Assembly (NCBI RefSeq): GCF_016765655.2
Contig: NZ_CP086107.1
Coordinates: 248,001 to 312,000 of the forward strand
Source: Skermanella mucosa
GTDB taxonomy: Bacteria; Pseudomonadota; Alphaproteobacteria; Azospirillales; Azospirillaceae
Reading direction: 5' to 3'
Length of the DNA: 64,000 nucleotides
Every line of letters starts with the position of its first letter. Positions within the stretch are counted from its first letter, which is position 1. Below the pieces are notes generated by a model. It did no database searches, was not told the DNA's origin, and was given only the letters and a program-made list of their open reading frames with translations. Both the position numbers and the translations under genes were made by a program. Shown piece by piece: positions 1 through 9,494 of this stretch.

Positions 1-1
1 C

Positions 2-907
2 GTCGCGGCCGTCACCGACGCGGCGACGGAACGGCTGCTCGGGTTGGCGGAGCAGCGGCTGGGCCCGCCGCCGGTGCCCTATCTCTGGATGGCGCTCGGT
101 TCCCAGGCGCGGAACGAGCAGGCGGCGGGCTCGGACCAGGACAACGCCCTCGTCCTTTCCGACGACTATGAGGAAGCGATCCACGGCGACTACTTCAAGG
201 CCCTGGCGGAGTTCGTCTGCGACGGGCTGGCCGATGCCGGCTATCCCCTTTGCCCGGGCGGCATCATGGCCCGGAACCCGCGGTGGCGGATGCCGCTGGC
301 GGCCTGGCGCCGCGCCTTCGAGCGCTGGGTAAGGGAGCCGCTGCCCGAGGCGCTGATGAACGCCAGCATCTTCTTCGACATGCGGCCGGTCGCCGGCCCG
401 CCGCCGCTGTTCCGCGACCTTCAGCGCCACGTCCTGGAACTGACCGGAAGCAACGGCATCTTTCTCGGCCACATGGTCCGCAATGCGCTGACCCACCAGC
501 CGCCGCTGGGACTCTTCCGGAACTTCGTCCTGATCTCCGGCGGGGAACACCACCGGTCGCTGGACCTCAAGCACTCCGTCCTGGCGCCGATCGTCGATCT
601 GGCCCGGATATACGCCCTGGACGCCGGCTCGCCCGTGGTCAATACCCACGACAGGCTGGTGGTCGCCGGCGAGACCGGCAAGGTCAGCCGGGACGGCGCC
701 CGCGATCTGGTGGACGCGCTGGAGTTCCTGGGCCTCGTGAGGATCCGGCACCAGGCGCGGCTCATGGCGGCCGGCAAGGCCCCCGACAACTACCTGTCGC
801 CGCAGGAACTCTCGCCGTTCGAGCGGGGGCACCTCAAGGACGCTTTCGCCGTGGTGAAACTGATGCAATCGGCGGCTCTCGCCGCCTACCGCGGCGGCAT
901 GGCCTGA
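2..907 (+). CDS. DUF294-type putative nucleotidyltransferase signalling protein (5' partial)
   Basis: The frame is open to the window edge at base 2, so only the C-terminal part of the protein is present. The segment GSQARNEQAAGSDQDNALV is the nucleotidyltransferase-like motif of the DUF294 family (GSxxRxEQ...DQDN), followed by the all-helical DUF294 C-terminal region ending at a TGA. Full-length relatives carry cyclic-nucleotide-binding and CBS domains before this part and are thought to be signalling proteins, possibly uridylyltransferase-like. Those domains would lie upstream of the window. The substrate is unknown. Family assignment is confident, function is not. Confidence 0.85.
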   Translation, partial: VAAVTDAATERLLGLAEQRLGPPPVPYLWMALGSQARNEQAAGSDQDNALVLSDDYEEAIHGDYFKALAEFVCDGLADAGYPLCPGGIMARNPRWRMPLAAWRRAFERWVREPLPEALMNASIFFDMRPVAGPPPLFRDLQRHVLELTGSNGIFLGHMVRNALTHQPPLGLFRNFVLISGGEHHRSLDLKHSVLAPIVDLARIYALDAGSPVVNTHDRLVVAGETGKVSRDGARDLVDALEFLGLVRIRHQARLMAAGKAPDNYLSPQELSPFERGHLKDAFAVVKLMQSAALAAYRGGMA

Positions 908-933
908 CCGCGGACCAACCGGGAATTCCACGG

Positions 934-1518
934 ATGCTCCTCGATGTCGTGATCGCCGCCTGCGCGGCCTTTGCAGCCCTCGGCGTCATGCTGATCTGCT
1001 TCAAGGCGCTGCGCGCCAAGCCGCCGCGCTGGCTCGGCCCGGCGGTGGCCGCGGTCGCGGTCGTCGCGGTCACCGCCACGTTGCGTTACCAGTGGGCCGG
1101 CCGCATGGAAGCGATGCTGCCGAAGGAGATGGTCGTCGTCGAGCGTCTCGCCACGCGGTCGCCGTTCGAGCCCTGGTCCTACGTGAAACCGGTCGTCACC
1201 ACGCTGGTGCTGGCCGACAAGGGCACGGCGCGGACCAACTCCGCCCATGCCGACCTCGTGCTCATCAACGTCCTGATCGTGAGGCGCGCCGACGACACCC
1301 TGGTCACGCGCCATCTGGTCGATTGCGCCGGGCGGCGCGAGGCGGTGTTTCCGGCGGACGCCCCGTTCACGTCGGACGGCCTGCCGGAGGACCTTGTCTG
1401 GGCCGCCGACACCCCGCCCGAGCTGATCACCACGGCATGCACTGTCCGGCCTTCCGCCGGCATCGGTTCAAGCAGTCGGGATGAAAGTCATATGCATAAA
1501 ATCAAGGCCGTTATTTAA
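934..1518 (+). CDS. hypothetical membrane-anchored protein
   Basis: This is a 194-residue protein starting at ATG 934 with a GGGAAT-like ribosome site 8-13 bases upstream. Two hydrophobic segments (about residues 3-25 and 33-51) are followed by a mostly soluble domain of about 140 residues with two cysteines (in VDCAG and TTACTV), probably facing the periplasm. It lies 26 bp after the DUF294 gene on the same strand, so co-transcription is likely. I do not recognise a family. The other frames in this stretch have no coherent protein features. Confidence 0.6.
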   Translation: MLLDVVIAACAAFAALGVMLICFKALRAKPPRWLGPAVAAVAVVAVTATLRYQWAGRMEAMLPKEMVVVERLATRSPFEPWSYVKPVVTTLVLADKGTARTNSAHADLVLINVLIVRRADDTLVTRHLVDCAGRREAVFPADAPFTSDGLPEDLVWAADTPPELITTACTVRPSAGIGSSSRDESHMHKIKAVI

Positions 1519-1616
1519 CTAATACTGCAGGAAACCTTGGCCAAGAATGGCGCATCCGGGCGGCTCGCCATGTCGATCGGCACTGCCCCGCAGGAAAGCG
1601 CAACCAAGGATCCGCC

Positions 1617-3731
1617 ATGTCATCCATTTCGTCCGCGACGCGGCATTTTCGCTCCCCCGGTATCGGAGCGTCGCTGAACCTGATCGTCGCAGCACTCTGC
1701 CTGATCCTCGTCGGCATCACCGGCTCGACGCTGATCGGCGCCTTCGGTGCCGTACGTTCCGCGGAGCGCGCGGGCGAATTGGCGCGCGCCGGCCGCGACG
1801 TCTTCACGGCACTCCAGAACGTCCGGATCGAGCGCGGCAGCACCCGCCTCCAGTTGGAAGCGCGGGACGCCGCCGCGGCGACCATGCTGACCGGCCTGGA
1901 AGCCCTCCGCGCCAAGTCCGGCGGGGCGCTGGAAGCGCTGATCGCGGCCTGCGGACGCGCCGACTGCGCCGACCCGGCCGAGATGGCGGAACTCGAGGCG
2001 CGGAGCGGCCGGCTGGCGGCACTGCGTCCGGAGATCGACCGGAGCCTGCGCGAGCCCCTGGCGGCGCGCCGGGACGGGATCGCGAAGGAGGCGAATGCCG
2101 CCATCACCGCCCTGGTCGACCAGCTCGAACTGATTTCCGGGCGGCTGACGGCTCGGCTCGGCGAGGTCGACGCCTTTATCGCCGTCCAGGTGGCCGTCAA
2201 GGACGCGGCCTATCTGGCCCGCGACGCCGCGGGCCTGGAGAAATACCCGGTCGCCGCCATCATCAAGGACAAGGCCGTCTCGGCCGAGAACCGGGCCAGG
2301 ATCGCGGAACTGCGCGGCAAGGCCGATGCGGGCTGGAAACTGGTCAGGGAGATCGTCGGGCGCCCCGGCATGCCGGCATCGGTCGTGACCGCGGCCGACG
2401 CCGCGCAGATCCTTCATTTCGGCACCACCGTCAAGCTGAGCGACGAGATCCAGCAGGCCGTGGCGGCCGGGAACGTACCGCCCGCCGGCGCGGCGGAGTT
2501 CAGCAAGGCGGTCGACGCCGGAACGACCAGCCTGGTCGCCGTCTGCGAGGCGGCCCTGGATGCCATCGTCCTGCATGCCGACGCGAATTCGTCCGAAGCT
2601 TCCGGGAACCTGGTGCTGCATGCCTGCCTGCTGCTGCTGGCCGTCGCGATCGGGATCGGTGCCCTGGCGGTCATCCGCGGACGGGTCGTGCGCCCGATCG
2701 ACGGGATCACCGGGGCGATGCTGCGCGTCGCCGAGGGCGACCTGTCCGGCGAAATCCCCTACGCGCAGCGGGGTGACGAGATCGGCCGCCTGGCCGGCGC
2801 GCTGGGCACCTTCAAGCGCAACGCCGAGGAGACCCGCCGCCTTCAGCGTGAGCAGCACGAGGAGCAGGTCAGCAAGGAGGCTCGCCATCGGGAGATGGAG
2901 ACCGCGCTCGCGGAGTTCGGCTCGGCCGTCGCCCGCGTCCTCCAGAGCTTCAACGTCTCGGCGGAGCGGATGAGCGCCGCGTCGGAGAACCTGACGGAGG
3001 TTGCCGATTCGTCGAAAGCGCGAGCCACCGTGGTCGCGGGCGCGTCCGAGCAGACCTCCGCCAACGTCCAGACCGTCGCCGCCGCCACCGAGGAGTTGGC
3101 CGCCTCGATCGCCGAGATCGGGCGCCAGGTCAGCCACGCCGCCGGCCGCGCCCGCAACGCCGTGTCGGAGGCCCACCAGACCGGCGAGACGGTGCGCGCC
3201 CTGGACGATGCGGCCCAGCGGATCGGCGCCGTGGTCGGACTGATCCAGCAGATCGCCAACCAGACCAACCTGCTGGCGCTGAACGCCACGATCGAGGCGG
3301 CGCGCGCCGGCGAAGCCGGAAAGGGCTTCACGATCGTAGCGCACGAAGTGAAGAACCTGGCCGGCCAGACCGCCAAGGCGACGGAGGAGATCTCCAGCCA
3401 GATCTCCGCGATCCAGGCCTCGACCCGGCAGACCGTGGACGCGATCGTCGGCATCGCGGCGACTGTGGAGGAGATCGACCAGACCTCGGCGGCGATCGCC
3501 TCGGCGGTGGAGCAGCAGGCCGCGGCGACCCGCGAGATCACCCGCAACACCAACGAGGCCGCCCGCGGCACCCAGGAGGTATCCTCCAACATCCTGGGCG
3601 TGACGGAGGACGCGAGCCGGACGGGCGGGGCCGCCGGCGAGGTCCATGCCGCCGCCGAGGAACTGCGCAGCGAGGCCGCCGTGCTGGGCCGGCAGATCGA
3701 CCGCTTCCTCGACCGCATCCGGGCCGCCTGA
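1617..3731 (+). CDS. methyl-accepting chemotaxis protein
   Basis: A 704-residue chemoreceptor. The N-terminal membrane segment is at about residues 17-43 and a long helical sensor region lies between it and the second membrane segment (about 333-355). A HAMP domain follows (starts [22 protein letters not shown]), then the cytoplasmic coiled-coil signalling domain. The conserved hairpin tip [20 protein letters not shown] is near residue 545. The C terminus has no CheR/CheB-binding pentapeptide. An AAGGA site precedes the ATG. The sensor is of the large helical-bundle type and its ligand cannot be read. No che genes are adjacent, so it is a stand-alone receptor. Confidence 0.95.
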   Translation: MSSISSATRHFRSPGIGASLNLIVAALCLILVGITGSTLIGAFGAVRSAERAGELARAGRDVFTALQNVRIERGSTRLQLEARDAAAATMLTGLEALRAKSGGALEALIAACGRADCADPAEMAELEARSGRLAALRPEIDRSLREPLAARRDGIAKEANAAITALVDQLELISGRLTARLGEVDAFIAVQVAVKDAAYLARDAAGLEKYPVAAIIKDKAVSAENRARIAELRGKADAGWKLVREIVGRPGMPASVVTAADAAQILHFGTTVKLSDEIQQAVAAGNVPPAGAAEFSKAVDAGTTSLVAVCEAALDAIVLHADANSSEASGNLVLHACLLLLAVAIGIGALAVIRGRVVRPIDGITGAMLRVAEGDLSGEIPYAQRGDEIGRLAGALGTFKRNAEETRRLQREQHEEQVSKEARHREMETALAEFGSAVARVLQSFNVSAERMSAASENLTEVADSSKARATVVAGASEQTSANVQTVAAATEELAASIAEIGRQVSHAAGRARNAVSEAHQTGETVRALDDAAQRIGAVVGLIQQIANQTNLLALNATIEAARAGEAGKGFTIVAHEVKNLAGQTAKATEEISSQISAIQASTRQTVDAIVGIAATVEEIDQTSAAIASAVEQQAAATREITRNTNEAARGTQEVSSNILGVTEDASRTGGAAGEVHAAAEELRSEAAVLGRQIDRFLDRIRAA

Positions 3732-3830
3732 TCCGGGGCCGGCCGAAGCGCCGGCCATGCATCAGAGCTGGATTCCGGTTCGGATTTCCTCACGGCGATG
3801 CCATGGTTGCCTGTAGCCAGGGAGATCGCC

Positions 3831-4043
3831 GTGACAGCAATCCCGAAACCGTCCAGGGACAAGGTACGCATCCAGCGCGAGCGGCTGCGGGCGATCCAGA
3901 TCTGGGTTCCGGATGTCCGGTCGCCGGAATTCGCCGCCGAGGCCCGCCGGCAGTCGCTCCTCGTCAGCCGGAGCCCGCACGAGGACGAGGAACAGGCGTT
4001 CATCAACGCCGTCTCGATCGAGCCCCGGGATGACGAGGAGTGA
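3831..4043 (+). CDS. orphan MazE-like antitoxin (DUF3018 family)
   Basis: A 70-residue protein of the DUF3018/MazE-like antitoxin family, recognised by IQIWVPDVRSPEFAAEARRQ and the C-terminal DEEQAFINAVS. I chose GTG 3831 because GGAG lies 6 bases upstream; ATG 3798 would add 11 atypical residues. In this family a MazF-type endoribonuclease normally follows within a few bases. Here the next gene is a convergent sigma-54 regulator, so no toxin is present. The motif that usually reads RERLRAQGLRPIQIW reads RERLRAIQIW, as if five residues were lost in frame. It may be a relic or may act in trans. Confidence 0.75.
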   Translation: MTAIPKPSRDKVRIQRERLRAIQIWVPDVRSPEFAAEARRQSLLVSRSPHEDEEQAFINAVSIEPRDDEE

Positions 4044-4064
4044 AGCAGGGCGTGATCCGGACCG

Positions 4065-5393
4065 TCAGCCGATCCCCAGCTCGCGCATGCGCTTCCACAG
4101 GGTCGTGCGCGAGACGCCCAGCAGCCTCGCCGCTTGGCCGCGGTTGCCCCCGGCGCGCCGGAGCGCCTCCTCGACCTTGGCCCGGGTCGCGACGGTAAGC
4201 GCCTCGTCCAGGGTGCCGGTCGCCGCGGCCGCCGGCCCGTCCAGCGCGGATTCCGGGAACAGGTCCGCGGGGCCGATCACGGTTTCGTCCGCGAGCGCCG
4301 CCGCCCGTTCGATCCGGTTGCGCAGCTCGCGCACATTGCCCGGCCAGTCATGCTCGGCCAGGGCCGCCAGTCCCTCGGGGGACAGCGCGCGGGCTTCCAG
4401 GCCGAAGCGCGCCACGGCGTCGTCGAGGAAGCGGTGGGCGAGGGGGGGCACGTCCTCCGGCCGCTCGCGGAGCGGCGGGATGCGGACCTCGACGACGTTG
4501 ATCCGGAAGTAGAGATCCTCCCGGAAGGTCCCGGCGGCGACGCACTCGGCCAGGTCGGCGTGGGTGGCACAGACGAGGCGGGCCTCGAACCGCCGCTCGT
4601 CGCGGGCGCCGACCGGCAGGAAGGCGCGCTCCTGGATCACGCGCAGCAGCTTGGACTGATGCTCGAGCGGCAGCTCGGCGATCTCGTCGAGGAAGAGCGT
4701 CCCGGCTCCGGCCCGCGCCAGCAGGCCGGGACTGGACGCCACGGCCCCTGTGAAGGCCCCCCGTTCGTGGCCGAACAGCGTGCTCTCCACCAGGTCGCGC
4801 GGGATGGCCGCGCAGTTGACGGCGACGAACGGCCGGTCCGCCCGGTCCGCGGCGGCATGGAGCAGCCGGGCCGCGACCTCCTTGCCGACGCCGGTCTCTC
4901 CCGTCAGCAGCACCGGGATATCCACCCGGGCCGCCTTGCGCAGGACCGCCTCGGCCTGCCCCATGGACGGCGGGGCGCGGTCGGGTCGCGCCCCGCCGGG
5001 CGACCCGACCGGCACGCAGGCCCTGCGCAGTTCGGCCACCAGGAAATCCACGTCGACCGGCTTGGTCAGGTAGTCGCGGGCACCCGCCTTGATCAGGCGC
5101 ACGGCCTGGTCGACCTGGCCGTGCGCGGTGATGAAATACACGGGCAGCGCCCCGGCTGTGTCCAGCAGGTGCCTGTAGAGCGCTTCGCCGTCCATGTCGG
5201 GAAGCCGGATGTCGCTGACCACGGCATCGGGCGGGGCGGCGCCCGCGAGAGCCTCGACCGCCGCGGCGCCGGTGGCGGCGAGGCGGGGCCGGAATCCTTC
5301 CAGGCGAAGCCGCTGCATCAGGGCCGGGCCGAGCACCGGATCGTCCTCGATTACCAGGACGGAGGGCACCAGGACTGAGGGAGCGTCGTTCAT
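4065..5393 (-). CDS. sigma-54-dependent response regulator (DctD/NtrC type)
   Basis: A 442-residue activator. The receiver domain has phospho-acceptor D61 (VVSDIRLPDMDG), then comes an AAA+ domain with Walker A GETGVGKE, the sigma-54 contact loop GAFTGA and Walker B TLFLDE. A Fis-type helix-turn-helix ends the protein (GQAARLLGVSRTTLWKR). Its ATG overlaps the stop of the upstream histidine kinase gene as ATGA, so the two are translationally coupled and form one signalling pair. The start region has a short duplication (SVLVPSVLV). Relatives often control C4-dicarboxylate uptake. No target is evident next to it. Confidence 0.93.
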   Translation of the reverse strand: MNDAPSVLVPSVLVIEDDPVLGPALMQRLRLEGFRPRLAATGAAAVEALAGAAPPDAVVSDIRLPDMDGEALYRHLLDTAGALPVYFITAHGQVDQAVRLIKAGARDYLTKPVDVDFLVAELRRACVPVGSPGGARPDRAPPSMGQAEAVLRKAARVDIPVLLTGETGVGKEVAARLLHAAADRADRPFVAVNCAAIPRDLVESTLFGHERGAFTGAVASSPGLLARAGAGTLFLDEIAELPLEHQSKLLRVIQERAFLPVGARDERRFEARLVCATHADLAECVAAGTFREDLYFRINVVEVRIPPLRERPEDVPPLAHRFLDDAVARFGLEARALSPEGLAALAEHDWPGNVRELRNRIERAAALADETVIGPADLFPESALDGPAAAATGTLDEALTVATRAKVEEALRRAGGNRGQAARLLGVSRTTLWKRMRELGIG

Positions 5394-6817
5394 GCCTTGG
5401 CTCCCAGCGGGATGGCGATCCGGATCGAGGTCCCGCGGCCCGGCGCGTCGATCACCGTCGCCCGGCCGTCGAGCGAGCCCAGCAGGGCGACCACCACGTC
5501 GATGCCCAGGCGCCGCCCTCCGTTCCCCCCGGTTCCCGGCCGATCCGCCCCGCCGCCGGCCAGGCGCGACGCGACGGAGCGGTCCAGGCCGGGCCCCTGG
5601 TCGACGATGTCGCACACCAGGTCCGGCCCCTCGGTGCGGGCGGCGAGGCTGACCCTGCCGCCGGCCGGCGTCGCGGCGCAGGCGTTCAGCAGCAGGTTCA
5701 GGAGGAGTTGGCGCACCTCGACGGCACCGAGATCGACGTTGTCCGGCACCTCGACGCGCCATTCCAGGGCCACGCCGCGCCGGACGGCCTCGGGCGCCAC
5801 CAGATGGCGGAGATCCTCGAGGTCCTCGCGGCCCAGCCGGCGGTCCTCCGGCGGCCGGTACAGGTCGAGGGTGCCGGTCACGATGCGGTCGATCGTCCCG
5901 ATGCCGCGGTCCAGCAGTCCCAGCGCCTCGTCCCGCACCTGCCGGTCGTCGCCGAACCGGCGCAGGGTCGATACCGCCGTGGCCAGCCCGCCCAGCGGGT
6001 TGCGCACCTCGTGCGCCATGGTCGCCGCCATCCGGCCGAGCGCCGCCGCCTGTTCCCGGTCGGCGAGCGCCCGGATCAGGCGCTCGCGGTCGCGGACCCC
6101 TTCGGCCAGCCGGTTGTAGGCGTCGAACAGGCGGCGGGTTTCCGGCCCCGCGGACCCGGCGGCTGCGGCCGGCAGGGGTTCCGGCTCGCCGAGCGGCTGG
6201 GAGCCGAGATGATCGACCAGGGTGCGCAAGGGTCGCGACAGGCGCTGCAGGATCGCGAAGGCGAGGATGCCGCACAGGCACGCGATGACGAAGTCCATCA
6301 GGATCACCGCCCAGAGCAGGCGGTCGCGCGCGGCGATGACCTCGGACAGGTCGAGCGCCGCCGCGATCCCCGGCCCGGCGCCGGCCCCCGGATCGCCGAG
6401 CGGGCGGCTCGCCCAGCCGATGTCCCCGACGGGATCGATCCGGAACCCGAGGCGCATCAGCGCGGCCATGTCGGGCGGCTCGATCCGGGGATCGCCCGCG
6501 CGGGCGATCAGCCCGCCGTCGCCGCCGAAGGCGAACAGCGCCTGCTCCGGAATGCCGTGCTGTTCGGCCAGCGCCTGCGCGAAGCGCCGCTCCACCTCGA
6601 CGGCGTCGCCGGCCTCCACGTAGGGACGGACGCTCGCCGCGAGCCCGTCGAGATAGACTTGGCCGATCTGCCTGAGCTGGTCCGTCTGGCGGGAGTTCAT
6701 GACCTGGAGGGCGACCTGGGTCGACCCGACCGCGACCACGAACACCATCGCGGCCGCCAGGGCCGGCAGCTGCAGGGACGGGGGAACCAGGGTCTTCAGT
6801 CCGATCAAGCTCGGCAT
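5390..6817 (-). CDS. sensor histidine kinase, partner of the sigma-54 regulator
   Basis: A 475-residue membrane kinase. Membrane segments at about residues 16-38 and 167-190 enclose a periplasmic sensor of about 125 residues. A HAMP-like linker is followed by the H box MAHEVRNPLGGL (phospho-acceptor H269), an N box (LLLNLLLNACAATPAGG) and ATP-lid glycines (DQGPGLD, GRGTS). The architecture resembles DctB/ZraS-type kinases that work with NtrC-like regulators. It is first in a two-gene minus-strand operon and overlaps the regulator by four bases. The signal sensed is unknown. Confidence 0.92.
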   Translation of the reverse strand: MPSLIGLKTLVPPSLQLPALAAAMVFVVAVGSTQVALQVMNSRQTDQLRQIGQVYLDGLAASVRPYVEAGDAVEVERRFAQALAEQHGIPEQALFAFGGDGGLIARAGDPRIEPPDMAALMRLGFRIDPVGDIGWASRPLGDPGAGAGPGIAAALDLSEVIAARDRLLWAVILMDFVIACLCGILAFAILQRLSRPLRTLVDHLGSQPLGEPEPLPAAAAGSAGPETRRLFDAYNRLAEGVRDRERLIRALADREQAAALGRMAATMAHEVRNPLGGLATAVSTLRRFGDDRQVRDEALGLLDRGIGTIDRIVTGTLDLYRPPEDRRLGREDLEDLRHLVAPEAVRRGVALEWRVEVPDNVDLGAVEVRQLLLNLLLNACAATPAGGRVSLAARTEGPDLVCDIVDQGPGLDRSVASRLAGGGADRPGTGGNGGRRLGIDVVVALLGSLDGRATVIDAPGRGTSIRIAIPLGAKA

Positions 6818-6869
6818 CCGGGGCGCATCGGGAAGTGTCGTCCTGCCCCGTAGTTGGCTTCCCGCGGGC

Positions 6870-7754
6870 TCAGGGCAAGAGCGTCACCGGCATGCGGTCC
6901 GAAACGACCTCGAACGGGCAGGTCCGGACCATGCCGAGCCAGCCGCTCCGATGCGACAGGCAGGACATCGCGGCGGCATCGAACCGCCGGACCTCGCGGT
7001 CGAGCACGTCCGCCTCGGAGTCGGGATCGACCGCAGGCATGACCTCGGCCTTGCGCCCGTGCGCGCGCACCAGCTCGACCTGCTCGTCGAGGGCCGCCTG
7101 GATCCGCTGCCGGTCGCCGGCCACCGGCAGCAGCGTCACCGGGGCATCCGTCCAGAGGCCGGAATGCAGGAACCGCCGGGCCAGCCGGGCGCAGCCGTCC
7201 GTCCCGGACACCACGAGGACGACGTTGCGCACCGCCGCGGGATGATGCCTCACCCGCAGGACGGGAACCGCGGACCGGGCCGCCAGGGTCGTGGCGAGCT
7301 CGTCCGACGGCGGCTGCCCCGACCCGGAAAGGCCCGCGCCGGCGGGGACCACCAGCAGGTCGCAGCCGGCCACCACGGTGGCGAGCCCGTCGAACCCGGT
7401 CTCGTCGTGGCGGCTGGTGATTTCGATCGGATGGCCGCGGGTCGCCTCGTCGAAGTCGCGGAGCGCCGCCGCGGCCGCCTCGCGCCTCCGGGCCCGGCGC
7501 TGGTCGGCCAGCCATCGGGCCCAGTAGGTGCCGCCCGCCGGTATCGCCTGGGCTTCCGGCTCCGGGTCGAAGGCCGATAGGCCGGTCAGCTGCGCGCCCG
7601 AGGCGACCGAGATCCCCACGGCCAGCTCGATCGCGGACCGCTGGGCGTCGCCGCCGCCGAGCCAGACCACCACGCGTTTGGCCGAGGCGGCGGAGGACGC
7701 GGCGGAAGATGGGGCCGCAAGGTGGGCCGGCTTGCGGAACGGGATGGGTTTCAT
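6870..7754 (-). CDS. universal stress protein, tandem UspA domains
   Basis: A 294-residue protein starting at ATG 7754, with a strong GGAGGGAG site directly upstream. The first UspA-like unit begins at KRVVVWLGGGDAQRSAIELAV and ends near VPVLRVRHH. A second, shorter unit begins at VRNVVLVVSGTDGCARLA and ends with PVTLLP. The usual ATP-binding G-x2-G-x9-G(S/T) motif is degenerate in both, so nucleotide binding is doubtful. Proteins like this are normally cytoplasmic stress factors. The 377-bp upstream region holds a pair of direct repeats that could be control sites. Confidence 0.8.
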   Translation of the reverse strand: MKPIPFRKPAHLAAPSSAASSAASAKRVVVWLGGGDAQRSAIELAVGISVASGAQLTGLSAFDPEPEAQAIPAGGTYWARWLADQRRARRREAAAAALRDFDEATRGHPIEITSRHDETGFDGLATVVAGCDLLVVPAGAGLSGSGQPPSDELATTLAARSAVPVLRVRHHPAAVRNVVLVVSGTDGCARLARRFLHSGLWTDAPVTLLPVAGDRQRIQAALDEQVELVRAHGRKAEVMPAVDPDSEADVLDREVRRFDAAAMSCLSHRSGWLGMVRTCPFEVVSDRMPVTLLP

Positions 7755-8131
7755 GGCTCCCTCCGGTGGGGCAGGGGTTTCCTCTCCGTCCGAAGCCTTA
7801 CAAGAGGCGTGCCAGACGGCCATCGGCATGTCCCAGCGGCGTTTCGGGACTTCGGGCGGGCGCCGATGTTTCGCGACGTGAACGCCGGGGCGGCGGCCTG
7901 TTCGCGAACGTGAACAAGCCCTTCCGCCCCGTCGGCTGCGGCCTGAATCATCCGGGGTCTCGAGGATGGCACCATCACCCCATCCGGATAGTTGCCGGAT
8001 CGGGGAAGCGCCTGTACTGTGCCTGTTGACAGAACAAATCATGAACATTCCCGACGCATGATCATGCCGTCTCCCGCGCCGTCCCCATGCCTGGGCGGCC
8101 GCGGCAGGGCCGGCCCGACGACGGAGGTAGA
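7755..8131. other. divergent intergenic region with tandem direct repeats
   Basis: This 377-bp region separates the usp gene from the divergent transglycosylase-like gene. It contains two near-identical boxes, TTCGCGACGTGAAC (7870-7883) and TTCGCGAACGTGAAC (7901-7915), 31 bp apart and thus on one face of the helix. A TTGACA hexamer at 8026-8031 has no convincing -10 partner. I see no gene here. Confidence 0.5.
7870..7915. promoter_or_regulatory. candidate operator: two TTCGCGA(A)CGTGAAC boxes
   Basis: Two 14/15-bp boxes differ by a single inserted A and start 31 bp apart, about three helical turns. They lie 117-162 bp upstream of the usp start. The repetition and phasing suggest a transcription-factor site. 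The regulator is unknown and the sequence does not match the FNR box TTGAT-N4-ATCAA. Confidence 0.4.
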
Positions 8132-9289
8132 ATGATGAAGCGGACCGGCCAAACCATCGGGGAACTCGTCGCGCGCCTGCATGGCACGGGGATGACCCGC
8201 AGGGGAACGGCGGCGCCCGGGACGACCAAGCCCCCGGCATCGGATCTTCTGATGGCATATACCCGGCGGGCCGCCCTGGGCCTGGTCGTCCTGGGCGCCG
8301 CCATAGGTGGGGTCTGCCAGATCGGCGGAGAGGCCCGGCCGTACCAGCATCGGCAGCTCACGACGCCTGCGTCGGCGGAGGGCTCCGGCCAGGCCGGGAC
8401 GCTGGACGACGTTCTGGCGGAAGCGGGCGGACCGGAACCCGGGAATCCCGGATTTGCCGAGGGTCTGGACGCTCCGCCGGCAGGGTTTCGCGCGTCGGAG
8501 GCGGAAGCCGCCGGAACGGACGCGTCCGGCATCGGAAGCCTCGTTGCACGCCTCGACCGGCAAGCCCGGACCCTCGCGGCGATCGACGAGGCCGCCGCCA
8601 GGGTCGGCGCTTCCGCGCGCCTGATGCGCGCCATGGCCAGCCTGGAGTCCAGCCTCGACGCCACGGCCAAGGCGTCGACCAGTTCGGCGACCGGACTTTA
8701 TCAGTTCATCGAGGCGACCTGGCTCTCCAAAGTCCGGAGCCATGGACGCAAATACGGCCTCGGCCATCTCGCCCGGCATGTCCGCGGAGGCCCGCTGGGC
8801 GAACCCGTCGTCGACGATCCCCTGGTCCGCGAGCGGATCCTGGCCCTGCGCAAGGATGCCAGGCTGAGCGCCTTCCTGGCGGCGGAGCTGACGGTCGACA
8901 ATGCGCGGCGCCTCCGGAAGCTGATGGGCCGCCCGGTCACCCAGACCGAGATCTATCTGGCCCACGTCTTCGGCGTGGCCGGGACGGCGCGCTTCCTGAA
9001 AGCTGCCGAAAGCACGCCCGACAGGGTCGGCGCCTCGATGTTTCCGAAGGAAGCCAGGGCAAACCCGGGCCTTTTCCGGATGGGCGATCAGCCGGCGACG
9101 CTCGGTGAGATCCGGAAGCGGTTCATCGCCAAAATGTCCAGGCTCGACCTCCCCGACCGGCTGGCCGCCATCGACCGCATCGCCCCGGCGCGGGATGCCG
9201 CCGCGGACCAGGATGACGAATTTGACCAGTCGGAGGATTGGCGCGGCGGGATGGGCGAACAGCAGGTCGCCGCTTCCGCCATCCGGTGA
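8132..9289 (+). CDS. lytic transglycosylase-like protein, membrane anchored
   Basis: A 385-residue protein. GGAGGT at 8123-8128 precedes two consecutive ATGs (8132 and 8135); either could be used. A hydrophobic segment at about residues 45-65 follows a basic N terminus, and a low-complexity linker leads to a lysozyme-like domain (ASLESSLDATAKASTSSATGLYQFIEATW), where E172 is the expected catalytic glutamate of SLT-type enzymes. The fold is predicted to cleave peptidoglycan in the periplasm. It is a single-gene unit. The small RNA candidate lies about 120 bp downstream. Confidence 0.8.
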   Translation: MMKRTGQTIGELVARLHGTGMTRRGTAAPGTTKPPASDLLMAYTRRAALGLVVLGAAIGGVCQIGGEARPYQHRQLTTPASAEGSGQAGTLDDVLAEAGGPEPGNPGFAEGLDAPPAGFRASEAEAAGTDASGIGSLVARLDRQARTLAAIDEAAARVGASARLMRAMASLESSLDATAKASTSSATGLYQFIEATWLSKVRSHGRKYGLGHLARHVRGGPLGEPVVDDPLVRERILALRKDARLSAFLAAELTVDNARRLRKLMGRPVTQTEIYLAHVFGVAGTARFLKAAESTPDRVGASMFPKEARANPGLFRMGDQPATLGEIRKRFIAKMSRLDLPDRLAAIDRIAPARDAAADQDDEFDQSEDWRGGMGEQQVAASAIR

Positions 9290-9395
9290 CGTGGCACCTT
9301 CGCCGGGAAGCGGACCCGGCCGGCCGGGGAATATAGTGGTATGCGGGAATAACTCATCTGGAATGATTTATTGCCGCTTGCCTCGTGCGGCTCGG

Positions 9396-9401
9396 TATAT
9401 T
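9396..9401 (+). promoter_or_regulatory. -10 box of the small RNA candidate
   Basis: TATATT lies in an AT-rich patch rare in this GC-rich window. A TTGCCG at 9371-9376 could act as -35, but the 19-bp spacing is long. Transcription would begin near 9408, just before the first hairpin of the RNA candidate. Confidence 0.45.
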
Positions 9402-9407
9402 AGTTTT

Positions 9408-9494
9408 TGCACTGCAGCAGCGATGCTGCATACGCCTCTTTGGGCGTTTCCTCCCTAGACTCTAAGGCCACCCCCCGGGGTGGCCGTTTTTTTT
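9408..9494 (+). ncRNA. candidate trans-acting small RNA with anti-Shine-Dalgarno loop
   Basis: Three hairpins follow a TATATT box in a gene-free gap. Hairpin 1 is TGCAGCA (9413-9419) with TGCTGCA (9424-9430). Hairpin 2 is ACGCC (9432-9436) with GGCGT (9443-9447). An unpaired stretch TTCCTCCCTAGACT (from 9448) contains CCTCCC, complementary to Shine-Dalgarno sequences. Then comes a textbook intrinsic terminator (9466-9494). Size (about 87 nt), layout and C-rich single strand match alphaproteobacterial sRNAs that block ribosome binding. No coding frame fits. I cannot name the family with certainty. Confidence 0.65.

Noticed and set aside
1620-3758. Open frame of 712 codons antisense to the chemoreceptor
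   Set aside because: Repetitive Gly/Asp/Leu composition and no recognisable motif; the sense frame has all MCP motifs.
8026-8031. TTGACA as a sigma-70 -35 box
   Set aside because: No -10-like hexamer at 16-18 bp in either direction.
9346-9370. GGAAT as an EcfG -35 for the small RNA
   Set aside because: No CGTT-like -10 at the right distance, and TATATT at 9396 is a better start.
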